IMG/VR virus record: IMGVR_UViG_3300028920_000047
Location: 42,582 to 106,581 of that record
Source: a virus
Reading direction: 5' to 3' (one strand)
Length of the DNA stretch: 64,000 nt
Of this stretch, positions 35,860 to 44,921 are shown piece by piece (position 1 is the stretch's first letter; each line of letters begins with the position of its first letter). A program made the position numbers and the translations under genes. The notes under the pieces are model-generated. The model did no database searches, was not told where the DNA came from, and saw only the letters and a program-made list of their open reading frames with translations.

Positions 35860-36523
35860 AGAACAAGCCGGTCTAAAAAATATTAAAAATATAAATAAAT
35901 TATATAAGTATTTACAAAATACTGACCTGGATGTTTTAAAAATAAATTTTGGTGGTATTTTGTTACAGTACCAGGACATACGGCCAGATATAAAAAATAT
36001 TTTAAAATATTTAAACAAATCAGATTTTTATACAGCACCATCAGCTACAAAATTTAATCGTGACAAAGAGGGTAGTTTATTAAGACATAGTTTAGCTACT
36101 TATTGGATATTTAATAATTTACCTTTAATTGATAAACAAAATATGCAAGAGGTTTCAATAGCTGTTATATGTTTGCTACATGATGTATGCAAAACCTTTT
36201 TTTATAAAAAGACTATGAAAAATGGTAAGTGGGACAAAACGGGTCAATGGGATAATAGTTGCTCCTGGTCAGAAAAGGAAGGATACGTAGTAGAGGATTT
36301 ATTACCACTTGGTCATGGTGAAAAAAGTGTTATCATTTTACAAAATTATATAGATTTAAAAGAGGAGGAAATGATTGCTATTCGTTGGCATCTTGGCTGG
36401 TTAGACCCGGCTTTACATTTCTTTTATCCATCTGGAGCACCTTTTAATAAAGCCCTAAGGGAGAATATGTATCTTATACCACTAATTACCGCTGACCAGT
36501 TAGCGGCGAATAGATTATTTTAA
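35831..36523 (+). CDS. HD-domain phosphohydrolase
   Basis: 230 residues with the ordered HD motifs: SLLRHSLATYW (first His), LLHDVCKTFFY (HD pair), LGHGEKSV and AIRWHLGW. HD proteins hydrolyse phosphate esters, often of nucleotides. It overlaps the kinase-like gene by 29 bases, which suggests a joint role in nucleotide metabolism (inferred). Confidence 0.7.
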   Translation: MPKKVKRTNREQAGLKNIKNINKLYKYLQNTDLDVLKINFGGILLQYQDIRPDIKNILKYLNKSDFYTAPSATKFNRDKEGSLLRHSLATYWIFNNLPLIDKQNMQEVSIAVICLLHDVCKTFFYKKTMKNGKWDKTGQWDNSCSWSEKEGYVVEDLLPLGHGEKSVIILQNYIDLKEEEMIAIRWHLGWLDPALHFFYPSGAPFNKALRENMYLIPLITADQLAANRLF

Positions 36524-36527
36524 TATT

Positions 36528-36878
36528 ATGAAATCAAATTTAATACAAAGTGAAAAATTTTATAAATGGTATGAAAATCATAGTGGTTATAAATTTGAGA
36601 TTATTGATGGAGTATTGTTCTCATGTAAAAATATATGTGCTATATATATAACTGATTTATTTTATATATCTATATGTAGTAATTATTGTTTACATAATAA
36701 TCTAACCAGGAGAAAAATATGGAATTTTAAAAATTTAGGCGAAGCTTATATTTATTATAAATACTTGATAGATAGTGAATCTTATTTAAAATATTTATAT
36801 AGAATTATAATAAGGAGGATTAGAAATGGACTGGGATGGATTTATAGAAGTGCCGCCAAAAACAGAAGGATATTTTAA
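36528..36878 (+). CDS. Protein of unknown function (116 aa)
   Basis: Tyr/Ile-rich with several Cys (LFSCKNICAIYI, ISICSNYC). No ribosome site is visible, and its 3' end overlaps the following well-started gene by 53 bases, so the true extent is uncertain. Not recognised. Confidence 0.4.
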   Translation: MKSNLIQSEKFYKWYENHSGYKFEIIDGVLFSCKNICAIYITDLFYISICSNYCLHNNLTRRKIWNFKNLGEAYIYYKYLIDSESYLKYLYRIIIRRIRNGLGWIYRSAAKNRRIF

Positions 36879-37350
36879 AGCCTCTTATTGGAATGGCCAA
36901 GAGGATAGAAAAATTTTATTAATAAGTGATGGTATAATGAAAATTATGGATGAAGTTTTATTAAAATTTAAAGATAAGGATAACAACGAATATACCAGGA
37001 AAGATTTAAAAAAAGTTCTTTTTGAAAGATTAAGGGAAAAATATGGTTTATCCCTGGATGTAGTATGTGATGACCAGATTAACCCACTAAATGAGACTAA
37101 AGATGATTTAAAAGTAGTTGTTTATAAATATATAGGTAGTAAAACTTTAAGAATTGCCCGGAGTTTAAAAGAACTTTTAAAAAGAAATAAAAACGGAGGT
37201 GATATAACAATGACCGAAGAAAAAACAAATGACCCTGTACCAATGGAAGATGAGAAAGAACAATCAACTAAAGATTTAAAAGAATTGAAAAAAGAGAAAA
37301 GTTCTATAGAACTGGATGAAAATAATTCTAAAAAATTGTTTAAGGGATAA
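36826..37350 (+). CDS. Protein of unknown function with acidic tail (174 aa)
   Basis: Strong AAGGAGG ribosome site. N-terminal domain begins MDWDGFIEVPPKTEGYFKAS and contains a helical, basic part (LRIARSLKELLKRNK); the last 45 residues are low-complexity and acidic (KTNDPVPMEDEKEQ). Possibly a DNA- or protein-binding factor. Not recognised. Confidence 0.55.
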   Translation: MDWDGFIEVPPKTEGYFKASYWNGQEDRKILLISDGIMKIMDEVLLKFKDKDNNEYTRKDLKKVLFERLREKYGLSLDVVCDDQINPLNETKDDLKVVVYKYIGSKTLRIARSLKELLKRNKNGGDITMTEEKTNDPVPMEDEKEQSTKDLKELKKEKSSIELDENNSKKLFKG

Positions 37351-37353
37351 AAT

Positions 37354-37434
37354 ATGGCACATACCAAAATATCTATAACAAAAGTTGATGAAAATAAAAT
37401 AATAAAAAAAGCGAGGTTCCCAGATGAGGATTGA
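37354..37434 (+). CDS. Possible tiny ORF (26 aa)
   Basis: ATG three bases after the previous stop with AAGGGA upstream; ends 11 bases inside the next gene. The product (MAHTKISITKVDENKI...) is too short to classify. Confidence 0.3.
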   Translation: MAHTKISITKVDENKIIKKARFPDED

Positions 37435-37633
37435 TATAGAACCTTTTTATTATATAGAAACTGAGGATGAAGAACTGATAAAAATAGTTGAATCTAAAAA
37501 AGATATTATATCAAAATTTACTATAAACCTCCTATTAAAAACCATGGGAGAAAGAATTCAATTAGCGGCGGATGACGCTACTTTAAAAACATTTTTACAA
37601 GGAGTGATGGATTATGAAGCGAGCAGTAATTAG
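37424..37633 (+). CDS. Small acidic protein (69 aa)
   Basis: Contains YYIETEDEELIKIVESKKDI and a helical end (LKTFLQGVMDYEASSN). Overlaps queC by 20 bases. Not recognised. Confidence 0.45.
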   Translation: MRIDIEPFYYIETEDEELIKIVESKKDIISKFTINLLLKTMGERIQLAADDATLKTFLQGVMDYEASSN

Positions 37634-38423
37634 TTGTTCAGGAGGTATGGATAGCACTTCGTTATTATTACAAATGTTGGTAAAGGGTTATCAGGTACAC
37701 GCTGTAGCTTTTTTATATGGGCAAAAACACAAAATTGAACTTGATAAATTACAAATGAATATAAATCAAATTTGTTTGAACGAAAAGTTAAAGAGTAGAC
37801 TTATATATAATATTATCGATTTATCCATACTCGGAAAATTATTTACTTCAGCATTGACCCAACCTGGTATAAGTGTGCCCGAGGGTTATTATACCGAAGA
37901 TATAATGAAACAAACGGTAGTACCTAATCGTAATGCTATATTTAGTTCAATTATATACGGTTATGCTTTAAGTTTAGCTAATAAGTATAATCAACAAATA
38001 GAAATATGTTTGGGTGTACATAGTGGTGACCATGCAATCTATCCCGATTGCCGGCCAGAATTTTATGATGTTTTAATAAAAGCTTTTAAAATGGGAAACT
38101 GGAATGCCAACAAAGTGAAATTCAATTTACCCTATTTAAAAAAGGATAAATATACCATATTGAAAGATGCTTTAGAAAATTGTAATAAATTGGATTTAAA
38201 TTTTAACATAATATTTTTTAATACTAATACTTGTTATCAACCCGACATAAATGGCATCGCCTGTGGTAAATGTGGTAGCTGTATTGAACGGATTGAGGCG
38301 TTTATGAGACTGGATAAAGAGGACCCAGTCAGTTACAAGGACGATTGGCAAACGGTTAAACAAAGAGTGGTAGATATGCAAAATAAGAATCAAGAAAAGG
38401 ATTTATTTAATCAAGGGGAGTGA
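37614..38423 (+). CDS. queC: QueC, 7-cyano-7-deazaguanine (preQ0) synthase
   Basis: 269 residues. PP-loop SCSGGMDSTSLL at the N-terminus, VVPNRNAIF and LGVHSGDHAIYPDCRPEF in the substrate region, and a C-terminal four-Cys zinc site (CYQP...CGKCGSC). Turns 7-carboxy-7-deazaguanine into preQ0 with ATP and ammonia, completing the pathway begun by FolE, QueD and QueE. No amidotransferase (Gat) domain is fused, in contrast to the Gat-QueC of some dG+ phages. Confidence 0.9.
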   Translation: MKRAVISCSGGMDSTSLLLQMLVKGYQVHAVAFLYGQKHKIELDKLQMNINQICLNEKLKSRLIYNIIDLSILGKLFTSALTQPGISVPEGYYTEDIMKQTVVPNRNAIFSSIIYGYALSLANKYNQQIEICLGVHSGDHAIYPDCRPEFYDVLIKAFKMGNWNANKVKFNLPYLKKDKYTILKDALENCNKLDLNFNIIFFNTNTCYQPDINGIACGKCGSCIERIEAFMRLDKEDPVSYKDDWQTVKQRVVDMQNKNQEKDLFNQGE

Positions 38424-38427
38424 TAAT

Positions 38428-39288
38428 ATGGAACCAAAAGAAAATATAGCAAATAAACTCAAACAATTAAAGGCCGAGCAAAACGCTCAAAATAAGATTA
38501 AAAAATTTATAATTGATGAAATGTTAAATAATAATGTTTCTTTTTACGTTGCTTATAATAAAGCAAAAATTCATCGTGGTAGCGACGTTGTTAACCTGAA
38601 TTATTTAGATTTGGAAATAGCGGTGGCCCAAGAAATAAGAGTAAGAAAACGTAACCAAAAGACTATTGACCAAAATCAAGGATTTACTACAGAAGCTGAG
38701 AAACCAAAAAAAGCCGACTTTGACTTAGACGGTGTAGCCCAATTTTATATAGAAAACGCTTTTGAGCAGATTCTTAGAGTAATGCAGCTTGATATAAAAG
38801 ACCCAAATTTAAAGGAAACACCGCACCGTATTGCTAAAATGTATATAAATGAATTATGCAAAGGATTATATGAACCGGAACCAAAATTTACCACATTTCC
38901 AAATCCCAAATATGATGAAATGGTTACATTGTTTAATATAAATGTGAAATCATTATGTTCCCATCATTTTTTACCTTTTATAGGTAAAGCCCATATTGGT
39001 TATATACCCAATGAAACAATTTGTGGTATTAGTAAATTAGTCAGAGTTGTACAATGGTTTATGAGACGTCCTCAGATTCAAGAGGGATTAACAGAACAGA
39101 TTGCTGATTACCTGGTTGAGAAATTAAATCCCAAAGGTGTAATAGTAGTTATAGAAGCACAACACCACTGTATGATAGTTAGAGGAGTAGAAGAATACGA
39201 TAGTATTATGAAAACAAGCGCAGTACGAGGAGTGTTTGTAGAAAATATTGGTGCCAGGAGAGAATTTTTTAATTTGAAAGGATTATAA
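38428..39288 (+). CDS. folE: FolE, GTP cyclohydrolase I with N-terminal extension
   Basis: 286 residues. The core from about residue 105 has the family pattern: ETPHRIAKMYINEL, SLCSHHFLPFIGKAHIGYIP (zinc Cys and catalytic His), SKLVRVVQWFMRRPQIQE and QHHCMIVRGV (second zinc ligand). It makes dihydroneopterin triphosphate from GTP, the first step of preQ0 synthesis. The first about 90 residues (Lys/Gln-rich helices) go beyond typical FolE and have no clear function. Four bases after queC. Confidence 0.88.
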   Translation: MEPKENIANKLKQLKAEQNAQNKIKKFIIDEMLNNNVSFYVAYNKAKIHRGSDVVNLNYLDLEIAVAQEIRVRKRNQKTIDQNQGFTTEAEKPKKADFDLDGVAQFYIENAFEQILRVMQLDIKDPNLKETPHRIAKMYINELCKGLYEPEPKFTTFPNPKYDEMVTLFNINVKSLCSHHFLPFIGKAHIGYIPNETICGISKLVRVVQWFMRRPQIQEGLTEQIADYLVEKLNPKGVIVVIEAQHHCMIVRGVEEYDSIMKTSAVRGVFVENIGARREFFNLKGL

Positions 39289-39292
39289 TAAA

Positions 39293-39535
39293 ATGTCCGA
39301 AACAACAATATTAAAAGAAAAAGAGATTGATTCAATTACCAGAATAATAGATTTAATGGAAAAGTGGAACCTGGTTTTACCGGAACTGTTCTCTTTAAAA
39401 TTATTGATAAATATAAATAATATAAAAACCGTAAATCATATAAATTGTCATAAGGCAGTTGATAAAATTTTAAATAGTGATATGAAAAAAGAAACTTTGG
39501 AAAAAATATTAAAAGAATATTTTTGGTGTGATTAA
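39293..39535 (+). CDS. Small protein of unknown function (80 aa)
   Basis: Helical (EKEIDSITRIIDLMEKWNLV, KETLEKILKEYFWCD). Lies between folE and the transporter-like gene. Not recognised. Confidence 0.5.
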   Translation: MSETTILKEKEIDSITRIIDLMEKWNLVLPELFSLKLLININNIKTVNHINCHKAVDKILNSDMKKETLEKILKEYFWCD

Positions 39536-39550
39536 AGGGAGGAAAATAAA

Positions 39551-40525
39551 ATGGTATTTTTACAATTATGTTTTATCGCTTGTTTAGTATTTGCTAATTT
39601 AACAGCAAATAAAATTTGTATACTATTTGGTATTCAATTTCCTGCAGGAGTTCTTACCTACCCTATAACTTTTCTAATTACTGATATTATGTCAGAAATT
39701 AAAGGTAAACACGCTACTCACAAATTAGTTAATCAAGGATTTATAATTAATATTATAATAATAGGATTAGTTTTTACTATGTTAAAAATTCCACAGGCTA
39801 TGGGTAGTGCAAAAGCCTTTCAATTAGTATTTTCGTCTACCTGGAGAATTATAATTGCATCAATGGTTGCTTATTTTATAAGCCAGCATATTGATGTTAT
39901 ATTATTTCATTTTTGGAAAAATTTAACAAAGGGTAAATGGTTATGGTTAAGAAATAATGGTTCAACAATTATAAGCCAGTTTTTTGATTCTACTATATTT
40001 TGTACTATTGCTTTTTATGGAATATTACCAAATAATATTTTATTTAATATTATTGTGGGACAATATATAATGAAGTGGTGTATAGCTTTATTGGATACTC
40101 CTTTTTGTTATTTTGGAGTATGGTATTATAAAAGTCATGGTGAAAAAACATACGAAATAAGCTGGCAAGCAAAATATTTTAAATATAATTATTATAAACA
40201 TCATAAATATTGTCCACAATGTGGCTACGATAAACACTCCTCAACTTTTCTCGGTACTATTCTTGATTTAAAAAACAAACACAAATATAAGGATAATAAT
40301 AGCGTCAAATGTTCAAGATGCGGCTGGACGGGTATAGTACATGACCTGGTATCAGGAGAAAAAAGAATTCCCTTTACAAAAGTCCCAAAAAAGTATAAAC
40401 AGGATTTACCCTTTACATCTCATAAACCACTAACTAAAGAAAAAGAGAAGGAAATATACCCAAAAAGAAAAATACAAAGGGTGCCGAAAGCACCGGATTC
40501 TCGCCCAACAATAGAGAAGGGATGA
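39551..40525 (+). CDS. YhhQ-like queuosine-precursor transporter fused to a zinc ribbon
   Basis: Residues 1-200 have about six membrane spans and YhhQ-family features: ANLTANKI near the start, FPAGVLTYPITFLITDIMSE and SQFFDSTIFC. YhhQ (COG1738) imports preQ0/preQ1. Residues 200-324 form a soluble tail with CPQCGYDKHSS (about 220) and CSRCGWTG (about 256), a zinc ribbon, then a Lys/Pro-rich end. E. coli YhhQ stops after the membrane part, so this is an unusual fusion. It sits between the preQ0 synthesis genes and the DpdA-like gene. GGGAGG ribosome site. Confidence 0.8.
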   Translation: MVFLQLCFIACLVFANLTANKICILFGIQFPAGVLTYPITFLITDIMSEIKGKHATHKLVNQGFIINIIIIGLVFTMLKIPQAMGSAKAFQLVFSSTWRIIIASMVAYFISQHIDVILFHFWKNLTKGKWLWLRNNGSTIISQFFDSTIFCTIAFYGILPNNILFNIIVGQYIMKWCIALLDTPFCYFGVWYYKSHGEKTYEISWQAKYFKYNYYKHHKYCPQCGYDKHSSTFLGTILDLKNKHKYKDNNSVKCSRCGWTGIVHDLVSGEKRIPFTKVPKKYKQDLPFTSHKPLTKEKEKEIYPKRKIQRVPKAPDSRPTIEKG

Positions 40526-40539
40526 GTGGAGATAATAAT

Positions 40540-40902
40540 ATGAAACATGAAAGCATTTTAACAATTTATCCAGAGTTAAATAATTTATGCAATAAACTAA
40601 AAGAAAAAGCTACATCGTATAAATCTGAAGCGTCATCTGAGATTAGATTATACATTATAGAGGAGTTAGAAAATATTGATAAATTTTTATCTAAATTAGT
40701 TAGTGAGAGAAAAATAATTAAATATCAAATTGTTATTTACGATTCAACTAATGGTTCAATAAATAATAATATAATAAACACCGAAATCAATATAAAGGAT
40801 TTTCCAATAGCAGCTTTTAAAAGAATCAAAATAGGTACGAAGGCGTTTTGTTACGGATTAACATTTCCATTCTGTAATAGGTCAGTAATTTCGGAGGGAT
40901 AG
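40540..40902 (+). CDS. Protein of unknown function (about 120 aa)
   Basis: I prefer the ATG at 40540 with GGAG 8 bases upstream; an in-frame ATG at 40522 overlaps the previous stop. Helical N-terminal half (LNNLCNKLKEKATSYKSEAS) and beta-rich C-terminal half. Not recognised. Confidence 0.5.
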   Translation: MKHESILTIYPELNNLCNKLKEKATSYKSEASSEIRLYIIEELENIDKFLSKLVSERKIIKYQIVIYDSTNGSINNNIINTEINIKDFPIAAFKRIKIGTKAFCYGLTFPFCNRSVISEG

Positions 40903-40906
40903 ACCA

Positions 40907-41086
40907 ATGTTTAAATTATTATTAAATTTATTTAGAAGTGAGAATTATTCTAAAAAATCTAAAGAAAAATATTTAACAAGTATGTTCTATAAATTAAATA
41001 TGAATGAAGATATTTGGTTACCTGTTTATCCAGGTAAAACCAAAATTAAAATGATTGAACCAAATATACCGTGGCCAAGAAAATAA
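40907..41086 (+). CDS. Small basic protein (59 aa)
   Basis: Well-placed CGGAGGG ribosome site. Basic, with LRSENYSKKSKEKYLTS-like helices and a Pro-rich end (EPNIPWPRK). It directly precedes the dpdA-like gene. Not recognised. Confidence 0.5.
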   Translation: MFKLLLNLFRSENYSKKSKEKYLTSMFYKLNMNEDIWLPVYPGKTKIKMIEPNIPWPRK

Positions 41087-41099
41087 ATAGGAGAAAACG

Positions 41100-42230
41100 A
41101 TGCCAAAAAAAGTCAATAAAAAAGATATAAGATATTTACCCGCTCTATTTCCAAATATGCAAAATCAAATAATAGGCTATGAACATCGCGGATTTAAACT
41201 TGATTTTTGGCAGGATAATCCAGTGTTTAATTATAAACATATTCTAATTGCTTTTAACTTTTTTGGCCACAAAAATAGAAGACAAATATTTGGTAAAAAT
41301 AATAAAAAATTATTCATTTTTGGTGATAGCGGGGGTTTTGCCAGTGCTTCACAAAATTTAAATATAAATCCTATTGATGTTATAAAATGGCAACAGCAGA
41401 ATTGTAACATGGGTGTATTACTGGATGTACCGCCCTTTATATTTACCGGGGTAGCTGGTTTGAATAAAACGAATAATGTAATTTATAAGAAAGCTTTGAA
41501 ACAAACTATAGAAAATATACAAGAGGCTAAACAATATGTAAAATCTAATTATCAGTGGTGGGGTGTTATACAAGGCAAAACCTTTGCTCAGAAATTACAT
41601 TGGTATAAGGAGATATCTAAAATACATAACTTTAAAAATTGGGCCATCTCGGCCAAACCTTCTCATAATTATTATCAAATAATAAGCTCCATAGCTTTAG
41701 CTTATAAATACAAAATAAAAAATATACACCTATTTCAACTAAGCGCCGTACGCTCGATTGCATTACTTATTTTATGTCAAAAACATTTAGATAATTACTT
41801 TGATAAAATATATTTCGACAGTAGTACACCCAGTAGAATGGGTTTGGGAAATAGATATTTACAGATAACCGCAGAAAGAAATAAACTTATTAAATTCTCT
41901 GACCGGTTAAGTAAGAAAAAACAGGAACAACTTATAAAAGAGTTTGACTGTCAATGCGAAGTATGTAAACATTTTGAAACAAAAGAATATTTTTTACCTT
42001 CCTGGCAAGGTAGTGGTATTATCTTTTTACACGATTTTAATATACTCGTGCAAAAAATCAAAGAGCTAAAAAAATATTCAAAAGACGATTTGATTGAATT
42101 TTCAAGAGTACCTAAAAACAAGGTAAAAGTATTATTAGATAATATAACCAATTTACAAAAAATTAAAAAATTAGAAGAATTTGTTGTACCCAGAAAGTCC
42201 AATAATGTGTTTTCGTTATTAGAAAAATGA
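41100..42230 (+). CDS. dpdA: DpdA-like DNA guanine transglycosylase (TGT superfamily)
   Basis: 376 residues. FIFGDSGGFASA (about residue 73) and VLLDVPPFIF (about 105) hold the two aspartates expected of tRNA-guanine transglycosylase folds; WWGVIQGKTFAQKL resembles the substrate loop; DCQCEVCKHF (about 284) matches the CxCxxC zinc site. Phage DpdA enzymes swap guanine in DNA for 7-deazaguanine bases. The surrounding preQ0 synthesis genes and transporter support DNA rather than tRNA as target. Predicted product is dPreQ0, since no QueF or Gat enzyme is visible in the window. Confidence 0.82.
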   Translation: MPKKVNKKDIRYLPALFPNMQNQIIGYEHRGFKLDFWQDNPVFNYKHILIAFNFFGHKNRRQIFGKNNKKLFIFGDSGGFASASQNLNINPIDVIKWQQQNCNMGVLLDVPPFIFTGVAGLNKTNNVIYKKALKQTIENIQEAKQYVKSNYQWWGVIQGKTFAQKLHWYKEISKIHNFKNWAISAKPSHNYYQIISSIALAYKYKIKNIHLFQLSAVRSIALLILCQKHLDNYFDKIYFDSSTPSRMGLGNRYLQITAERNKLIKFSDRLSKKKQEQLIKEFDCQCEVCKHFETKEYFLPSWQGSGIIFLHDFNILVQKIKELKKYSKDDLIEFSRVPKNKVKVLLDNITNLQKIKKLEEFVVPRKSNNVFSLLEK

Positions 42231-44554
42231 AAAAAAGAAAAACTTTTAAAATAAAGATAAAAACTTGTAACGACTGTAAAGCTAATAGAAGAAAATATGT
42301 CAAAGGAAATTATACCGATTCAGATATTTTAATCCTCTTTGATAATCCTATTATTAGAAAACCACAAAATAAATCTTATACCAATTATAAAAAGATATTA
42401 GAGTTATTTCAAGATTTAAATCCGAGTTATGATTTTTTAACTAAATGTACCTTTAACAGTTATAATTTACAATCGGCAGAAATTTGTTACCAAAAATATA
42501 TAAAAAAAGTAATAAAAAAATTTAAAATTATTGTTTTAACCAGTCAATTCTGTTTTTCGTTTTTCTTTCCAGGATATAAATATGATGCAATCGGTATTGG
42601 TAATTTTATATCCAAAAAAATAGATAATAAGGAATTAAAATTCTATTCTGTAGGCTGGGATATATTATTAAATAAAAAATATGTAAATAGATTAAAAAAA
42701 TATTTAGCCGGAACACTATATAATAAAAAATATAAAATAATTACTACTGATAAAGAATTTAAAGAATATGCAAAAATAATTAAAACTAAAAGTATTGTTG
42801 GTTTTGATATGGAAAATAATACAACAAATCCTTTTCAGCCCGGATGGTTATTATATAGTATGGCTATATCATGGAAAAAAGATTTTTCAGTTTGTTTTCC
42901 ATACGAACATCCTGAATTTAAAGATATAATATTACGTAATAAATTTAAAAATTTTATATCAGGATTATTAGTTTCAAAAAATATTAGAAAGGTTATACAT
43001 AATGCTAAATATGATATAAAAATGACCAGAGCCAAAGGTTTTCCCGATGCTCAAAATGTAGCATGTACATGGTTAATGGCTTATTTAAGAAACGAACGCC
43101 GAAAATATTATAAACTAAAGACCCTGGTACCAGAATTTTTAGATGGTTATGCGGATATAGTTTTAGACTTTGAAGATACCCAGTTATCAAGATTGGGTTA
43201 TTATAATAATTTTGATGCGGATATGCATTTACAGCTTTACAATTTATTCTATAATGATTTCAGTGGAAAATTAAGATATGCTTTTGAAGAAATTTGTTCA
43301 ATAATGCCTACTCTTTTTGCGGACATAGAGTTGAATGGTATAAAAATAGATTTAAAATATTTAACCAAATTAAGTAAAACTTTGAAAATGAATGAAAAAA
43401 AAATATTACATAAATTATATAAAATTGAACCATCTTTGAAAAAAATAAATCTTGATTCCCACCAACAATTGGGAGATGTGCTTTTTAATAAATTAAAAAG
43501 ACCAATAATAGAAAAAACTCCTCAATCAAAACAACCTAAATTAAATGAAACCATTCTAAAAATATTATCAGTTAAATATCATTGTAAAATATCGGAACAA
43601 ATTTTAAAATTGCGTAAAAATCATAAATTTTTTAATACTTATGTAAAAAAAGTCAAATCAGATTGGTTATATCCTGACGGTAAAACAAGATGTGATTATT
43701 TAATAACCGGTACTACAACCGGCCGGCCTGCAGGACAAAACCCGAATCTTTTAAATATACCTCGGGATAAAAGAATAAAAAATTATTTTATAGCTGATAA
43801 AAATTGTAACTTGTTTCAAATCGATTTTTCACAGGCCGAATTACGTATTATGGCGTCATTATCAAATGATAAAGCAATGATAAACGAATATAACAAAAAG
43901 AATCCTGATTTACATACCCTCACCGCAGTACAAATATCTAACAAACGTCCAGAAGATATAGAATATGAAGACCGGCAAAAAGGTAAAGTAACAAATTTTG
44001 GTTTAATTTATTTAATGTCAGCTAAAAGTTTAATGAATGATGCTAAATATAAATATAATGTAAAGATGACATTACCTGAGGCTCAAAAATATCATGATAA
44101 TTGGTTTAAAAAATATAAAAATGTTAGAGAATTTCATAATAAAATAGCTTGGCAAATAAAGACCAAATATTATGTTGAATCCCCGTTTGGTAGACGTCGG
44201 CGTTTTCCCGAACTAAAGAATGAAAAAATATTATATCAAGATGATTTCAATAATCTACACCGCCAAGCAGTAAATTTTCCTATTCAATCGACTGCGTCCG
44301 ATATAACGGTTTCAACTCTATATAAATTATATTTATTTTTAAAAAAATATAAAATGAAATCAAAAATAATATTGACCGTTTATGATAGTGGTATATTAAA
44401 CGCTTATCCTGATGAAATTGAAGATATATATTATCTTGTTAAAGATTTAGAAAATATGATAAAATACGACTGGTTAAAAGTACCAATGATTATTGATTGT
44501 AGTATTGGTAATCGTTGGGGGGAATTAAAAGATTATAAGGGAGGTAAATTATAA
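42227..44554 (+). CDS. Family A DNA polymerase with 3'-5' exonuclease and N-terminal UDG-like domain
   Basis: 775 residues. Residues 1-165 start with a CxxC element and resemble inactive uracil-glycosylase-like domains on some phage polymerases (SPO1 type). Exonuclease motifs: FDMEN near 190, VIHNAKYDI and YYNNFDADM. Polymerase motif A is DFSQAELRIM near 532. Motif B is RQKGKVTNFGLIYLM near 582, where Leu replaces the usual Gly after Tyr. Motif C is LTVYDSGI near 717: the catalytic Asp is kept, but the usual HDE is YDS. Overlaps dpdA by 4 bases. Probably the replicative polymerase working with the clamp. Confidence 0.88.
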   Translation: MKKRKTFKIKIKTCNDCKANRRKYVKGNYTDSDILILFDNPIIRKPQNKSYTNYKKILELFQDLNPSYDFLTKCTFNSYNLQSAEICYQKYIKKVIKKFKIIVLTSQFCFSFFFPGYKYDAIGIGNFISKKIDNKELKFYSVGWDILLNKKYVNRLKKYLAGTLYNKKYKIITTDKEFKEYAKIIKTKSIVGFDMENNTTNPFQPGWLLYSMAISWKKDFSVCFPYEHPEFKDIILRNKFKNFISGLLVSKNIRKVIHNAKYDIKMTRAKGFPDAQNVACTWLMAYLRNERRKYYKLKTLVPEFLDGYADIVLDFEDTQLSRLGYYNNFDADMHLQLYNLFYNDFSGKLRYAFEEICSIMPTLFADIELNGIKIDLKYLTKLSKTLKMNEKKILHKLYKIEPSLKKINLDSHQQLGDVLFNKLKRPIIEKTPQSKQPKLNETILKILSVKYHCKISEQILKLRKNHKFFNTYVKKVKSDWLYPDGKTRCDYLITGTTTGRPAGQNPNLLNIPRDKRIKNYFIADKNCNLFQIDFSQAELRIMASLSNDKAMINEYNKKNPDLHTLTAVQISNKRPEDIEYEDRQKGKVTNFGLIYLMSAKSLMNDAKYKYNVKMTLPEAQKYHDNWFKKYKNVREFHNKIAWQIKTKYYVESPFGRRRRFPELKNEKILYQDDFNNLHRQAVNFPIQSTASDITVSTLYKLYLFLKKYKMKSKIILTVYDSGILNAYPDEIEDIYYLVKDLENMIKYDWLKVPMIIDCSIGNRWGELKDYKGGKL

Positions 44555-44916
44555 TGTTAACTGGAACAAAGGAAAAACAATCCGGGTACCCAACAATTAG
44601 CAAAATGGAAAAAAAAGCTATGCAGAAATTAAGTCTAAACGGTAATAACCCTGAGATAGTTCGGGTTATAACTTATCCTGAATTTTGTATTGAAATAAAA
44701 CCTGAGAGGGAACTTATTAAACTGGCCGGTCAGGAATATACTTTTGATTTCTTTAGAGTGTTGGGTTCAGGTAATTTTGAACCTTTTACTGTAAGCTACG
44801 ACGAAAAAGAATGTAAAATAGTTTGTAGTAAAACCGTACCTATGCAGAAAAAAGATTTTAATATGTTTTCTCATAGCGCTTTAGTGCATGATAAAATAGT
44901 AAATAAAAAGGAGTGA
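44554..44916 (+). CDS. Protein of unknown function (120 aa)
   Basis: Starts in a TAATG overlap with the polymerase stop, so coupled translation is likely. Small beta-rich domain (FCIEIKPERELIKLAG, FDFFRVLGSGNFEPF). Possibly a polymerase partner by position. Not recognised. Confidence 0.55.
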   Translation: MLTGTKEKQSGYPTISKMEKKAMQKLSLNGNNPEIVRVITYPEFCIEIKPERELIKLAGQEYTFDFFRVLGSGNFEPFTVSYDEKECKIVCSKTVPMQKKDFNMFSHSALVHDKIVNKKE

Positions 44917-44921
44917 TAATT

